NCBI GenBank assembly: GCA_019828545.1
Contig: JACVRA010000163.1
Coordinates: 1 to 64,000, forward strand
Direction of reading: 5' to 3'
Length of the DNA stretch: 64,000 nt
Source: Paracamarosporium sp. OC-R06-R3
Lineage: Eukaryota > Ascomycota > Dothideomycetes > Pleosporales > Didymosphaeriaceae
A program made the translations under genes and the position numbers. The notes beneath the pieces were generated by a model that saw only the letters and a list, made by a program, of their open reading frames with translations, was not told where the DNA came from and searched no databases. The number at the start of each line of letters is the position of its first letter. Position 1 is the first letter of the stretch. Positions 44,567-54,993 of the stretch are shown piece after piece.

Positions 44567-46138
44567 ATGGAGGACGGTGCAATGCAACTGGTGCCTGGCA
44601 GGAGCATCGGTTTCATGACACTCGGTTGCTCACTGCACGAGATCTTGACCACGATCAAGGCAGAGATTCGGACGTTTCCTCGGTTCCAGCTTTATCACGA
44701 CGATTCGCGACCCATCGCATCTCCTGTCCACGTCGGTCTTCCGGAAAACGGCCTACGCCTGCAGTTCGATGGTCCAGATCAACGTCTACGGTTAATCGAA
44801 GTGCTTGACTTCACAAAAGCGAGGCTGTTATACAAAGATGTAGAGGTCTTCAAGCCAACAGAAGGTCATGGAGGCATATCGGCGGGACCATCAGGACCAA
44901 GGTTCAGGCATATATATGATAAGCTGCTAGGACCGACATATGGAGGAGAATATATGCCTCCGAAAAATGGTAACTCTAACGCGAACGGCGTATACAATCT
45001 GTCATATCCAGGTGTAGCGTTCAATTTCCCCGTCCAACATTCGGCGTATTCTCCAAAGAAAGACTTCATATCTTTGCTATCATCCTCAGCCACTGGCCCT
45101 GCGACAGCTATGGCAGTTTTTAATGGCGAATCGTGGCAGAAAGCACGAAGCTCGCTCTTCACAACCCCACCGCCCAACCCGAGAGCTCTCGCATTGTCAG
45201 GGAAAAGCAAAGAGGGGGGCCCCGACGAGATCGAACTGGTCAGAGTGCACGGAGAAGGCCGAATAGAGCTTGTGAGACGGTCGAGCTCTCCGTTCTGGAT
45301 CATCCTTAGCGAAACTACCCCTCAAGATCTCATCATGGAGTTGGGAGCACCGGATTCCATCTACAGGAAGAATGACCATCGACTTTCGATACACAAAGAC
45401 CGTAGAATCAGTGATGTTTCCGAGAACTCCGCGCTAAGGCTGATGGCCGATGATATGCATGGTTCAGATCACGGCTCTGCCGTCGATACAGACAACGATG
45501 ACGATTGGGAAGATGATGACGAGGCTGCAATAGAGGCGCAGGAACGCGAAGTCGCTGCTGCCGAGCATTTCTATAACTACTACCACCACGGGTTCGATAT
45601 TCTCATATCACAACCAACACAAATATCACCAGCTCTGCAAACAGCCGACAGCAATACGTCCGAATCTCAGGGCGAGCTGACTGCGCAACCATTGAATCAC
45701 CTCACAGTCACCAAGCTTATCCTTCACGGCAACGTGCCTGGCTCATACCAATTCAATCGCCATCGACGTTGCCGGTGGTCTCTCGATCATGTTCCGTCGG
45801 AGTCTCGAAGAGAGCCGTTGAACTCCGAGATGATTTTCGCGGATATCTCAAGAGAGCTCAAAGAGGTTTACCAATCCTATTATGCGACCGAAGAGAAAGA
45901 ACGCTTACAGCAACGCGGGATGGCTCTGAATAGGGGTTGGGGCGATAGTCCAGGTAGCAGCGTCGAACTTCTAGGTGGCTGGGAAGATAGCTCAAACAAG
46001 AAGAACAGATTTCAGAATGCTGGATCTAGTATGCTGGAAGGTACTGGAGATGTAGGGAACGTGGAACTCTTTGGATTTCCAGGTATGGTGTTTGAAGTCT
46101 TGAAGAACGGAGCCGTGAGTACGCTCACGGTATACTGA
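44567..46138 (+). CDS. PHAF1/UPF0183 family protein
   Basis: Single-exon 523-residue protein of the PHAF1 (UPF0183, C16orf70/MYTHO) family. In animals, members bind phosphoinositides at autophagic membranes; the fungal role is not established. Hallmarks are PGRSIGFMTLGCSLHEILTTIK near the N-terminus, NGLRLQFDGPDQRLRLIEV, a GPTYGGEY loop, PGVAFNFP, and FGFPGMVFEVLKNGAVSTLTVY at the C-terminus. There is a long acidic insert around 305-335 (DNDDDWEDDDE). The start is the ATG in TCCACCATGG at 44567; an upstream open segment begins only from a non-ATG codon. It is transcribed divergently from the kinesin gene. Confidence 0.87.
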   Translation: MEDGAMQLVPGRSIGFMTLGCSLHEILTTIKAEIRTFPRFQLYHDDSRPIASPVHVGLPENGLRLQFDGPDQRLRLIEVLDFTKARLLYKDVEVFKPTEGHGGISAGPSGPRFRHIYDKLLGPTYGGEYMPPKNGNSNANGVYNLSYPGVAFNFPVQHSAYSPKKDFISLLSSSATGPATAMAVFNGESWQKARSSLFTTPPPNPRALALSGKSKEGGPDEIELVRVHGEGRIELVRRSSSPFWIILSETTPQDLIMELGAPDSIYRKNDHRLSIHKDRRISDVSENSALRLMADDMHGSDHGSAVDTDNDDDWEDDDEAAIEAQEREVAAAEHFYNYYHHGFDILISQPTQISPALQTADSNTSESQGELTAQPLNHLTVTKLILHGNVPGSYQFNRHRRCRWSLDHVPSESRREPLNSEMIFADISRELKEVYQSYYATEEKERLQQRGMALNRGWGDSPGSSVELLGGWEDSSNKKNRFQNAGSSMLEGTGDVGNVELFGFPGMVFEVLKNGAVSTLTVY

Positions 46139-46478
46139 GGCCTTCATGGAGGTAACCGAAGTTTGGTGACCATCGATATTCATTATGATGATTGACTTGG
46201 CGCTTTGAGCTGGTAGCAGAAACCCTGCTTGATAGAGCATTATATTGGGACGCAATTGTGGGTTCGTCAATTCATATTAGACACCTAGATAAGTGGAAGC
46301 ATGTCACCTGAACCTAGGTGACTCACACCAAGAGTAGTCATTTTAAACAATTACATGCTGAAATCACTGGAGTTCAAATACTTTATTCAAATGCAAATGT
46401 GCTCGAGTAGAAAGTGTGCTTCAACGCCGTTGCCGAGAGATCTCCGTGCCATCGCCGAAGAAGCTTGAACCTCGAAAA
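46139..46478. other. Intergenic spacer, IleRS promoter
   Basis: About 340 bp, AT-rich, between two plus-strand genes. Nothing else seen. Confidence 0.5.
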
Positions 46479-49400
46479 ATGTCTCCAACCAACAATCTAG
46501 ACGACAGCCCCGCCCAGGATGCTATTATGGTAGCCCCGACGCGACTTCTACGCGCGTCATGGTCGTCCACGCTCCGCCTGCCCAAATCAACTTTCCCGCC
46601 ACGCCCATTGCCTACGCATACCCCCAAATACCTCCGCCGATGTACCGATGACCTCTACGCCTGGCAGCAGAGCTCGCGCTCAGCGCCCAACAGCGACGGA
46701 AAGGAGCCCGCGACCTTTACACTGCATGATGGGCCGCCATACGCCAACGGACCGCTGCACGTTGGCCATGCGCTGAACAAGATAACGAAAGACCTCATCT
46801 GTCGCTTTCAGGTCGGCCAAGGCAGGAAAGTGAGCTACATCCCAGGTTGGGACTGCCATGGCCTTCCTATCGAGATCAAGGCGCTCCAGGCGCAGAAAAA
46901 GGACCTTGCACAGACGGATCCTGTGAGCGTGCGGGAGGCGGCGAGAGAGTTGGCTACGAACACAGTGGAGAAGCAGATGAAGGGTTTCCAGGAATGGGCT
47001 GTGATGGGTGATTGGGACAACGCATACAAGACAATGGAGAAGGGATTTGAGATTCGGCAATTGGAAGTATTCAAGAAAATGTTTGAGAAGGGGTTGATCT
47101 ATCGCCAATTCAAGCCCGTGTACTGGTCACCGTCATCGCGCACTGCACTCGCGGAAGCGGAACTGGAGTATGATGAGAACCATAAGTCTTTGGCGGCTTT
47201 TGTACGGTTTCCCGTTCATGTGACAAAAGAGTTGCAGGAGGGCGCGCTTTCGAGCGTCACTGAGCCAATCAGTGTGGTTATCTGGACAACGACGCCTTGG
47301 ACTCTACCCGCGAACCGAGCTATCGCCGTGCACAGAGACATGCTGTACAGTGTGGTGCAAGATCCTGAAAAGAACAACGAGAAGGTCATCATTGCGACGT
47401 CGCGAGTGGAAGAGTACCAGAAGATGCTCGGTCGCGACCTAGTCGTTGTCCTATCTGAATTGCGTGGGTCACAGTTAGCCGGCCAGCTTAGTTACGAGAA
47501 TCCCTTCCAAAAGGCGAACGGACTACAGCCGATTCTTCATGCAGATTTTGTAACTGACTCCTCTGGTACCGGGCTTGTTCACATGGCTCCAGGTCATGGT
47601 ATGGAGGATTACCACGCCTGCGGCGCTCTCGGCATCGAAGCATTTGCCCCAGTGGATGACGCCGGTGCGTTTACAAAAGAAGCTTTTCCTGAGCAACCCA
47701 AGCTTCTCGAAGGTCTGGCAGTCTCGGATGTGAAGAAGACTGGCAGCAATGCGATTCTTAACTATCTGGACAAGCAAGATCTTTTGAGAGCGAAACACAG
47801 TTATCGCCACAAGTACCCGATCGACTGGAGGACCAAGCAACCCGTGATTGTGAGAGCGACAGCCCAGTGGTTTGCAAACGTCGATAACATCAAGGACGGC
47901 GCTTTGAAAGCTATCGAGAACGTGAATTTCATGCCTGAAAGTGGTCGTCCCCGATTGGAAAGCTTCATCCAAGGCCGTAGCCAATGGTGTATCTCGCGCC
48001 AACGCGCTTGGGGCGTCCCGATTCCTGCCCTCTATAAAGTCCTTGAGGATGGTCAATTGGAGGCCGCTATGGATGCGGAGACGATTCAGCACATCATCAA
48101 TGTCATCAAAGAGCGCGGTATCGATTCTTGGTGGACAGATGCTCAAGACGACCCCGTATGGAAACCACAACACCTCAGTGGATTATACGTGCGCGGAAGA
48201 GATACCATGGACGTCTGGTTCGACAGCGGTACAACGTGGACAATGCTTCCTTCTCAAGGTGATCAGCCAGTTGCTGATGTGTATTTTGAAGGCACTGACC
48301 AGCACCGTGGTTGGTTTCAGTCATCTCTTCTCACCCACGTTGCGACTCAGCCCTTCGAGAAAGATGCCGTCAAGGCACCTTACAAAACGCTCATTACGCA
48401 TGGTTTCACGCTTGATTCAGACGGCCGGAAGATGAGTAAGAGTCTAGGCAACGTAATCGCGCCTGCCCAGATAATCTCTGGTGAGCTTTTACCTCCAGTC
48501 AAGAGAAAGAAGCAGAAGGGTGTCAAGCAAGCGGAGTCTAAGGGCAATGCTCCTACGTACGATGCTATGGGAGCTGATGCATTAAGACTCTGGGTTGCGA
48601 GCAGCGACTACATGAGAGATGTCGCTGTTGGCCAGCCAGTCCTTATGTCTGTCAACCAAGCTTTACATAAGTACCGAGTAACCTTCAAGTGGCTTATCGG
48701 CGTTCTGTCTCTCCCGTCCTGTCCACCTGTTTATAGCTCCTTCGGCGATGTTCGGAACGAACTCGTTGGACAACATGATCTTAAGGCATCGCAGGCACCA
48801 CTGAGGAACCTTGCGGACAGACTCGCAGTGCACCGACTCACTAAAGTAAGCCATGACGTCCACAGCTACTACACCAAGTACGAGTTCTTCAAAGGTGTCA
48901 ATTTGATCAATAAATACGTCACCAACGACCTCTCTGCCTTTTACTTCGAGACGCTCAAGGATCGCATATACACAGGCCATAAAGCAGAGTGTCAAGAACT
49001 GCAAAAAGCGCTCGGCCTTATCTTCTACGAGCTGCTACAGATGCTCGCACCTGTCTGCCCACTTCTGGTCGAGGAAGTCTGGGACCATGCGCCCGATGCA
49101 CTGAAAAACAACAGCGTGCACCCCACCCGGGCGACCTGGACGCCGCTCCCGCGCGCAAACCCACAAATGCAGACCTTCCTTACCGAAACGCAAACCTACA
49201 TTGATCGCATCAACACCGCCGTCAAAGCAGCACAAGAACGCCTCCGCGCAGACAAGAAGGTTGGTTCTTCGCTCGAGTCAGCCGTTACCATCTACTGCAA
49301 CGGAGAGCGTCCCTTCCATTGGTTCCAGAACCACTTCTGTGAAGCCTTTAGTGGGTCTGATCCCAAGGTCCCAGAAAAGCACCTCAGTGTTGCGCAGCGT

Positions 49401-49655
49401 GATGAGCTCGCAAGTTTATTCGTTGTGAGTGGTGTGGCAGAGGTGGGCTGGAGCGCAGACATGAGAGCAAAGAATGAGTGGTTGTATGCGGAGGAAGAAG
49501 AGTTTGTAGCCGATGAGGAGAAAGGATGGAGTGGAAGTGTGGTTGTGCACAATGCGCAGGCGGAGAAGTGTCCGCGGTGTTGGCGATATCAGAAGGAGGA
49601 GAAGGAAGAGCTGTGTAGGCGGTGTGAGAGTGTGGTTAAGGTATGTAGTGTATGA
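46479..49655 (+). CDS. ISM1: Isoleucyl-tRNA synthetase, mitochondrial
   Basis: Class I aminoacyl-tRNA synthetase charging tRNA-Ile in mitochondria, bacterial-type architecture, single exon, 1058 residues from the first ATG. HIGH-type motif GPLHVGHALNK (about 91-101); KMSKS in GRKMSKSLGN (about 649-658). The editing domain includes WTTTPWTLPANRAI and GTGLVHMAPGHGMEDY. IPGWDCHGLPIE is present. A C-terminal zinc site CPRCWRY...CRRCESVVK is retained. In-frame ATGs occur at 46479 and 46527; the second starts an arginine-rich, acid-free MVAPTRLLRASWSSTLRL that is an ideal mitochondrial presequence, so it may be the main start. The frame extends upstream to 46416 only from GTG. Confidence 0.94.
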   Translation: MSPTNNLDDSPAQDAIMVAPTRLLRASWSSTLRLPKSTFPPRPLPTHTPKYLRRCTDDLYAWQQSSRSAPNSDGKEPATFTLHDGPPYANGPLHVGHALNKITKDLICRFQVGQGRKVSYIPGWDCHGLPIEIKALQAQKKDLAQTDPVSVREAARELATNTVEKQMKGFQEWAVMGDWDNAYKTMEKGFEIRQLEVFKKMFEKGLIYRQFKPVYWSPSSRTALAEAELEYDENHKSLAAFVRFPVHVTKELQEGALSSVTEPISVVIWTTTPWTLPANRAIAVHRDMLYSVVQDPEKNNEKVIIATSRVEEYQKMLGRDLVVVLSELRGSQLAGQLSYENPFQKANGLQPILHADFVTDSSGTGLVHMAPGHGMEDYHACGALGIEAFAPVDDAGAFTKEAFPEQPKLLEGLAVSDVKKTGSNAILNYLDKQDLLRAKHSYRHKYPIDWRTKQPVIVRATAQWFANVDNIKDGALKAIENVNFMPESGRPRLESFIQGRSQWCISRQRAWGVPIPALYKVLEDGQLEAAMDAETIQHIINVIKERGIDSWWTDAQDDPVWKPQHLSGLYVRGRDTMDVWFDSGTTWTMLPSQGDQPVADVYFEGTDQHRGWFQSSLLTHVATQPFEKDAVKAPYKTLITHGFTLDSDGRKMSKSLGNVIAPAQIISGELLPPVKRKKQKGVKQAESKGNAPTYDAMGADALRLWVASSDYMRDVAVGQPVLMSVNQALHKYRVTFKWLIGVLSLPSCPPVYSSFGDVRNELVGQHDLKASQAPLRNLADRLAVHRLTKVSHDVHSYYTKYEFFKGVNLINKYVTNDLSAFYFETLKDRIYTGHKAECQELQKALGLIFYELLQMLAPVCPLLVEEVWDHAPDALKNNSVHPTRATWTPLPRANPQMQTFLTETQTYIDRINTAVKAAQERLRADKKVGSSLESAVTIYCNGERPFHWFQNHFCEAFSGSDPKVPEKHLSVAQRDELASLFVVSGVAEVGWSADMRAKNEWLYAEEEEFVADEEKGWSGSVVVHNAQAEKCPRCWRYQKEEKEELCRRCESVVKVCSV

Positions 49656-50156
49656 GTGTGCTGTAAGTTTCCCATTGTGTATAGTAGTGAGTGGATGAGC
49701 ATTGCATGGCGCTTGTAGATAGACTTTTGAGACTTGTATCATAGCTGTATACCTCCATTCTCAATAACGAGCCAATTCAATCGAAGGTTACCCACGTGCG
49801 CGTTGTTGGCACTGCGTATGTTGAGGTGTCTAGGTTGGCTTCGATCTATCGTAATCATAGATCTTTGTGGGACTAGACGTGCGACCGACGTTTCTGTGGT
49901 TTCGTAGTAGATCGCTCGTAGCCTGACGGAGAACTGTAAATATCGTATAATTGTAGCCTTGTGATTGCAGAGCGGACCTACAGGCACAACGCCAAGATCG
50001 AATTATAACGACCTAGGTCATCAACAATTTTGAGCCAGAACATGGACGTCATGGTTTGTACTTGATGCATACATCGGTCTTCGAGATGATCGGAATAATC
50101 TTCTACACGAAGTCTATAGTTGTTTACCCCACACTTCGCATCGAATGACTCCAAAA
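49656..50156. other. Convergent 3' spacer
   Basis: 500 bp between the ends of IleRS (plus) and the second HET gene (minus). AT-rich; short open frames only. No gene seen. Confidence 0.5.
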
Positions 50157-52073
50157 CTAGGCAAGAGTGATTTCGACAGGCCCCGAGCAATATTTATCCC
50201 ACGCAGTCTTGGATACACGGCCTGCAGCCCTCCTGACTGCTACATCACCCTGACGTTCGATCCACAAGACGTTATAGAATTTGATAGATGTATGGGGGGA
50301 GCTTGCATAGTAGTATGGCTTTGCGTACCATTCGACATCATCTCGATGATAATCGGATTTGGAAAGGACTTGATTACCGTCAAGTTTTTCCTCAAACGCA
50401 TCGTCGAGGTCACGCCGTGCGGCCGAGCCTGAAGATATGGCTATGATCTCGGCCTTGGTACCTGGTACAATAGGAGCGGAATCCATTTTTCGAAGTAAGC
50501 CAACTTTCTTGCCGCCAGACGATAGCCAGAGGACATTGTATTTGTTATTAACGGCGTTGAGCTGGGAAAATATGGAAAATACCGACACTTTCGACACCAT
50601 CAGGTGTCCTTCCTTTTCTGGAAATCAAAATCATGAGTGTGTGTCCTTGTTATGTTTATTGTTCTGTTATAACTCACTAAGTTTCCTTTCAAGATGCTTA
50701 ATCAGAGGAGACACCTCCAAAAAGGCCCGCGTGGTAAAACACTGTAAACAAGGCCCAATGGTTGAAACTGTTCCGTCTAACGTCCGAACGGATTGTTCCT
50801 CGGCAATTGACCATGTCAGAAGTGATTGGGTCCGCCAACTAGCTGCTAGTTTCCCATTGTCACCATACTTAAGGTGTGCCAACCCAGATCGAAGACTGTA
50901 AGGATCAATCGGGCATTTCCAGCCAAAAGGAGACCACGATGGCAAGTATACAAAAGGACTTCCAGGTTTGGCAATTCTTCGAGTTGCTTTCGTCTGTGGC
51001 TGCCATAGCAAAGCGGCATCAAGAAAATCTTGTGGAAGCCCCCCGACGAATCCAGTAGGAAATCCTCCAGACAATATATTCAAGATGCCTGAAAATGCCA
51101 CAAGAGCATCCTGGGGGTAGGTAAAGTCTCGTCCGTTGTACAGACAAATTAACTCAAACCACGTTCGAAAATCTTCCTTGAAAAGTGCGACTTCTCGCGT
51201 TAATTCACTGTAGGACTGACGTCTGCGACTAGGCTGCCGAGAATAGCGTTGCGTTTGAGTATCAGGTTTTTTGTGGCTCTTGGAGGTATTTTGAGGGACC
51301 ACCTTTCCCCTTCGAGATTCTACTCGTTGGATGTCGGGCTTTAGACTGTGCGTGTCCCAAATGCAACACTCGCAATCCCAGAACAGCAAGCCATCAACGC
51401 AGATGACTGTGCGTCTCGAGAGGACTTGCTCTTGGAATGTCCATCCCCTCGTCGCCCATTTTGAATCTTGAAGACACCGGTAAAGAGAGGTCTTGTTGTA
51501 TTTCTGATTCTTTTTTGATGAGGTATCTTTATCGATGGTGCGCATTGCGTCTACTAATGTCGAGGAAACGGCGGCAATCAGGGTGAAATAGGCGCCTGCA
51601 TATACTTTGTCCATATTTTCTACTTTCACGCGCGTATCCTCAGCATCTTGCACAAGACACAAGCAATCAACCCAGAGGTATCGCAGTCCGAGCGCGCGGA
51701 CGAGCTGAACTGCGTCTCTGATAATGCGAGGCAGACGAGTGTCTAGATCGTGCTGCAGGAAGCCAGGCTGTTGGAAACTGCCCAAGTTACGTTCAAAAAG
51801 CATCAAGCGTTCTGATTTAGATGAGTTGGGTTCATCTCCTGGAGTATTGTCCTGCCACACATAGCTTAATGCCACATACTGATCGACATGTTTTCCCTGT
51901 ACAATGCAGCCCTGCGTCACGTCTATGACCCAATCGACCGATTGATCGTGATACTCGTGCTGCGTTGGATTGGGTTGGCATTCGTGCTGAGAGTTGCAGG
52001 CATCGAGCCAAGAATGGATGTATGTGCAAGCGCCCTGAAATTCTGCAATGCTAGTATAGTCGCCCTTGGCCAT
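50157..52073 (-). CDS. HET-domain protein (second)
   Basis: Heterokaryon-incompatibility domain protein, complement(join(50157..50617, 50678..52073)), 618 residues. One 60-nt intron (GTGAGT..TTCCAG) joins phase 1 ends at KHLERKL-K-KEGHLMV. HET boxes are QYVALSYVWQDN, LRYLWVDCLCLVQDAED...ENMDKVYAGAYFTLIAAVS, and WATRGWTFQEQVLSRRTVICVDGLLFW. Further on, PSWSPFGW and the C-terminal WLSSGGKKVG and YNVLWIERQGDVAVRRAAGRV are typical of this HET class. A Lys/Gln/Arg/Ser-rich insert (about 255-290) looks disordered. An in-frame TGA lies three codons before the ATG, fixing the start unless an unseen splice intervenes. Confidence 0.87.
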
Positions 52074-54464
52074 TATATGTCAGTCGACTGATAGATTGTG
52101 AAGAGTATAGGAATCCTAGGAACATCAGACGAATGTGAAGAAACAAAATGCGGTTTTAGCGAGTCAACTCTTCTAAGCGACCCAACCGCAAGATGCATGC
52201 AACAAGGCTGACACTTGAAAAACTTCGCAGAAGATTGAGAATAGAAAATAGGTTCAGGATACTAGCTGCGCGATGGCGCTCACCTGCTTCAAATTTCTTC
52301 AGGGACTTTTTACCCAGGACGTTGGTCGAATCTTGGTACTCTATCACCATCTTGAAAACGGCGTGCTAAGTGATCCTACATAGTTGAGGTAAACAGATTG
52401 ATTGGGCAAGCAATAGGCTTATCAGTGTCCCCACCTGCCAAGACCCTCTGTCATTCTTACTGAGCATCCATATCAGATGATTTTCGATGCATTGCTGAGT
52501 TATCAGAGTTGTGTCATTCCGGCTAAGATCGCGAGCATAAAATAAGACAAATATAGCCGTGGTCTGAAGTTTAACCAATAGATAAGCTGGTGGAATACAG
52601 AGGGTAAGTTGATTGTAGATTTATGGCTCGAAGAAGACGCTCAGAGCCTTACAAATCGTGATTGTACATAGGCGACGACTTTGGAACTCTAGTTGATGAA
52701 CTGTTGCAGGACTGGAGATCATTCGGATAGTTTCTACGTTAGAGGGCTGTTTTACCGTGTGAGAAGCGTACACGTTGCGAAGAAGAGGGTTCACATCCCA
52801 AGTTGCCGTGTCCGGCAGCCTAAGAGCCAAAATCGCTGCTTGCGGCCCCTTGGAATTTGGTGGAGCGGCAAGGAAAACTATTTATAAACAATCCTCGGGA
52901 TTCTTATGGTCGCATGTAATAAGGATGCTAAGAGATTTGATCCAAATTCAATGTAGTTGTCTACATCTGGGTGTATAGCAGTAGCTGCACGTGGGAAAAG
53001 TCTCCCAGACATGCTAGAGTACATGCTTCGATACTCTTTGTTGTATGGTTCAGTCTGCCGAAGACGGTACTAAGTAATCTACAACGGAGTCTCCAAGACG
53101 ATTTCCGCGCCTGGCTCGAAGCTAGATGCATGGTAGTATGCAAGACATAGGGCTCGACCGTTGACTACGCTCGAAGCATCCTCCTTTAGCGAGACAGCAA
53201 ATTCTTCACGAACGTCTCGTACGATCAGGCGGAAAAGCAAATGGATGCACGGGCCGGAATAGTTGTTGGGCCAGCCACGATGAACACCTTGGCCTGCGAG
53301 CAACGGCGGAAGTAGTATGCGTAACGCACTCAGAAGGGAAGTGTTGGTGGGCATTTCATATAATCACGGCTCGGCTGCTGGTGCTTTGACGCAGTAAGAT
53401 ATTGGGCACGGTGCTAATAATATCGGACCCTGCATTGAGTAGATTGAAGCATTTGGAATCCCAGACACGTTGTGTAAGATGTCCGGAGTTTGCCCCCTCA
53501 CCTCACCCACGTGGCAGGTGAGCTTGTCTGCGAGGTGATCGGCACACGAGCGGAATGTACCCAGTAAGCTTACGGCGGCTTGCGAATCAGAGGCCAGGGC
53601 GATTGTCTGACGAGCAAAGCCCGAGGGTGTGATGAGATGGGCCCGAGCGGAGGTGGGTGGTGCGGGTATGCAAGTTCTTTCACACCCACGTGTCAGAAAC
53701 GTGGCATGCACGGTCCTTGTGCGCAGCCCTGTAGGTAAGATACGAACGGGTGGCATGGTGTTGAGTGCGATGGCAGGCTTTGGTGGTCGGGCGATGCGGC
53801 CAGCAGGTGGAGGAGGGGAGGTCGGATGGGAGGCGTTGTCTCTGGAATCGCAGCATGCCGCGAACGACGCCTGTTTCGAGGCTGGCAGAGCGACTGCAAA
53901 CGTACGGCGTGCTCAAAAGCAACAGAGGTGCAGGCCGTGGGCTGTGCCACATGCCAAACACTAGCTGCATGCGAGAGGCGTGCGGAGTCCGGCCTCAGCA
54001 CCGGGGGAGCCTGTGTCGATCGAGCCCTTGGGCGGCATCGCGAGCAGAGCAAGACGGCGCAACTGTAGGCAGGCGTGCGGAGAAGGGACAGGCGACGGCT
54101 GCGGGGTGGGTGCGGGTCTTTGGGAGTGGCAGAGACAAGGCGAGTGAAGAGAGCCGCTGCTCGCGCCGCACATGGAGCACACACTGCGTCCTGCCACCTG
54201 CTCGCCGCTGCTCACGCCTTGTTCGTCACCCCCTTGCCGATCCGCTCCCTTGGAGACGCGTGAAACCTTAGCCCTCTGCCGCGGCCTCCTGCTGTCCTGC
54301 TCTCGCCGCCACGACTCGCACCCGCCAGCCCGCCGTCCCTGCTGCTGCGCGTCTCCCTCGCCGCGACCCAGCGCACGCTGTTTTTGCGCCTCCTTAAGTC
54401 GCGCCCGCCGGCCTTCCCCTCCGAAACACGCATACCACAGCTCCCTGCCCACCACGCACCCACC
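52074..54464. other. 2.4-kb intergenic region
   Basis: Upstream of the second HET gene and of the small plus-strand gene. A 64-codon minus frame (52156-52350, ATG) and a 91-codon minus frame (53079-53354, ATG, containing HLLFRLIVRDVREEFAVSL) read plausibly but match nothing I know. The GC-rich DNA at 53.6-54.4 kb opens many overlapping chance frames. Confidence 0.45.
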
Positions 54465-54993
54465 ATGACCACCTCTCTGGAGTCGTCCCGGCCCATACTG
54501 GCCAGCGTAAGTAGTCCCACTATTCTTACGTCTACTCGCCGTTTCAGACCGTCCCCTATATCTGGGAAGGATCAATTCCGCCTGCCTTGCTACCTTTCTG
54601 CCAATAAACATTTATTCACTCTCGCCCTTCATGTCGCAACCCTCTGACTCAAAGAAATCGCAGTCTACTGGCAACCGCGCCTCAACACGCATGTCGACCT
54701 ACAGCAACGCACCCACCCTGACCCCTTCGGTCGCCCCGTCACATCTCTCCGAAGCCTCCTCGACCGCCGGCGACCCCAAAGCGCAGGAGATCAAGTCATG
54801 GAACGAAGGCTTTGAGCGCCTCGAGGACAAGCGCCTTGTTCAGCAACGCTACATGCTCAACACCGAGAAGACGGACAACATGAGCAAGCTCGCCCTCGGC
54901 GCAAAACTAGATCGCGCCCTTGCGCGACGCATGTCCGGACAGGACGCCGTCTTCCGACCCAAGGCCCTCAACGAGAAGAACGTCGAGGCATAA
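54465..54993 (+). CDS. Small hypothetical protein, Ser/Thr-rich with charged helix
   Basis: About 113-120 residues. Two N-termini are possible. One is join(54465..54506, 54655..54993), starting in CACCATGACC with a GTAAGT donor and a 148-nt intron. The other is an unspliced start at the ATG at 54631 (MSQPSDSK). Both enter the same frame at 54655. The protein has a Ser/Thr/Pro-rich first half (RMSTYSNAPTLTPSVAPS). A charged, probably helical second half follows (IKSWNEGFERLEDKRLVQQR, then TEKTDNMSKLALGAKLDRAL). No domain is recognised; composition and the charged block look conserved rather than random. Function unknown. Confidence 0.65.

Noticed and set aside
52156..52350. 64-codon minus-strand frame as a 5' exon of the second HET gene
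   Set aside because: It has a possible GTGAGC donor, but an in-frame TGA lies just before the HET ATG and the available acceptor gives the wrong frame.
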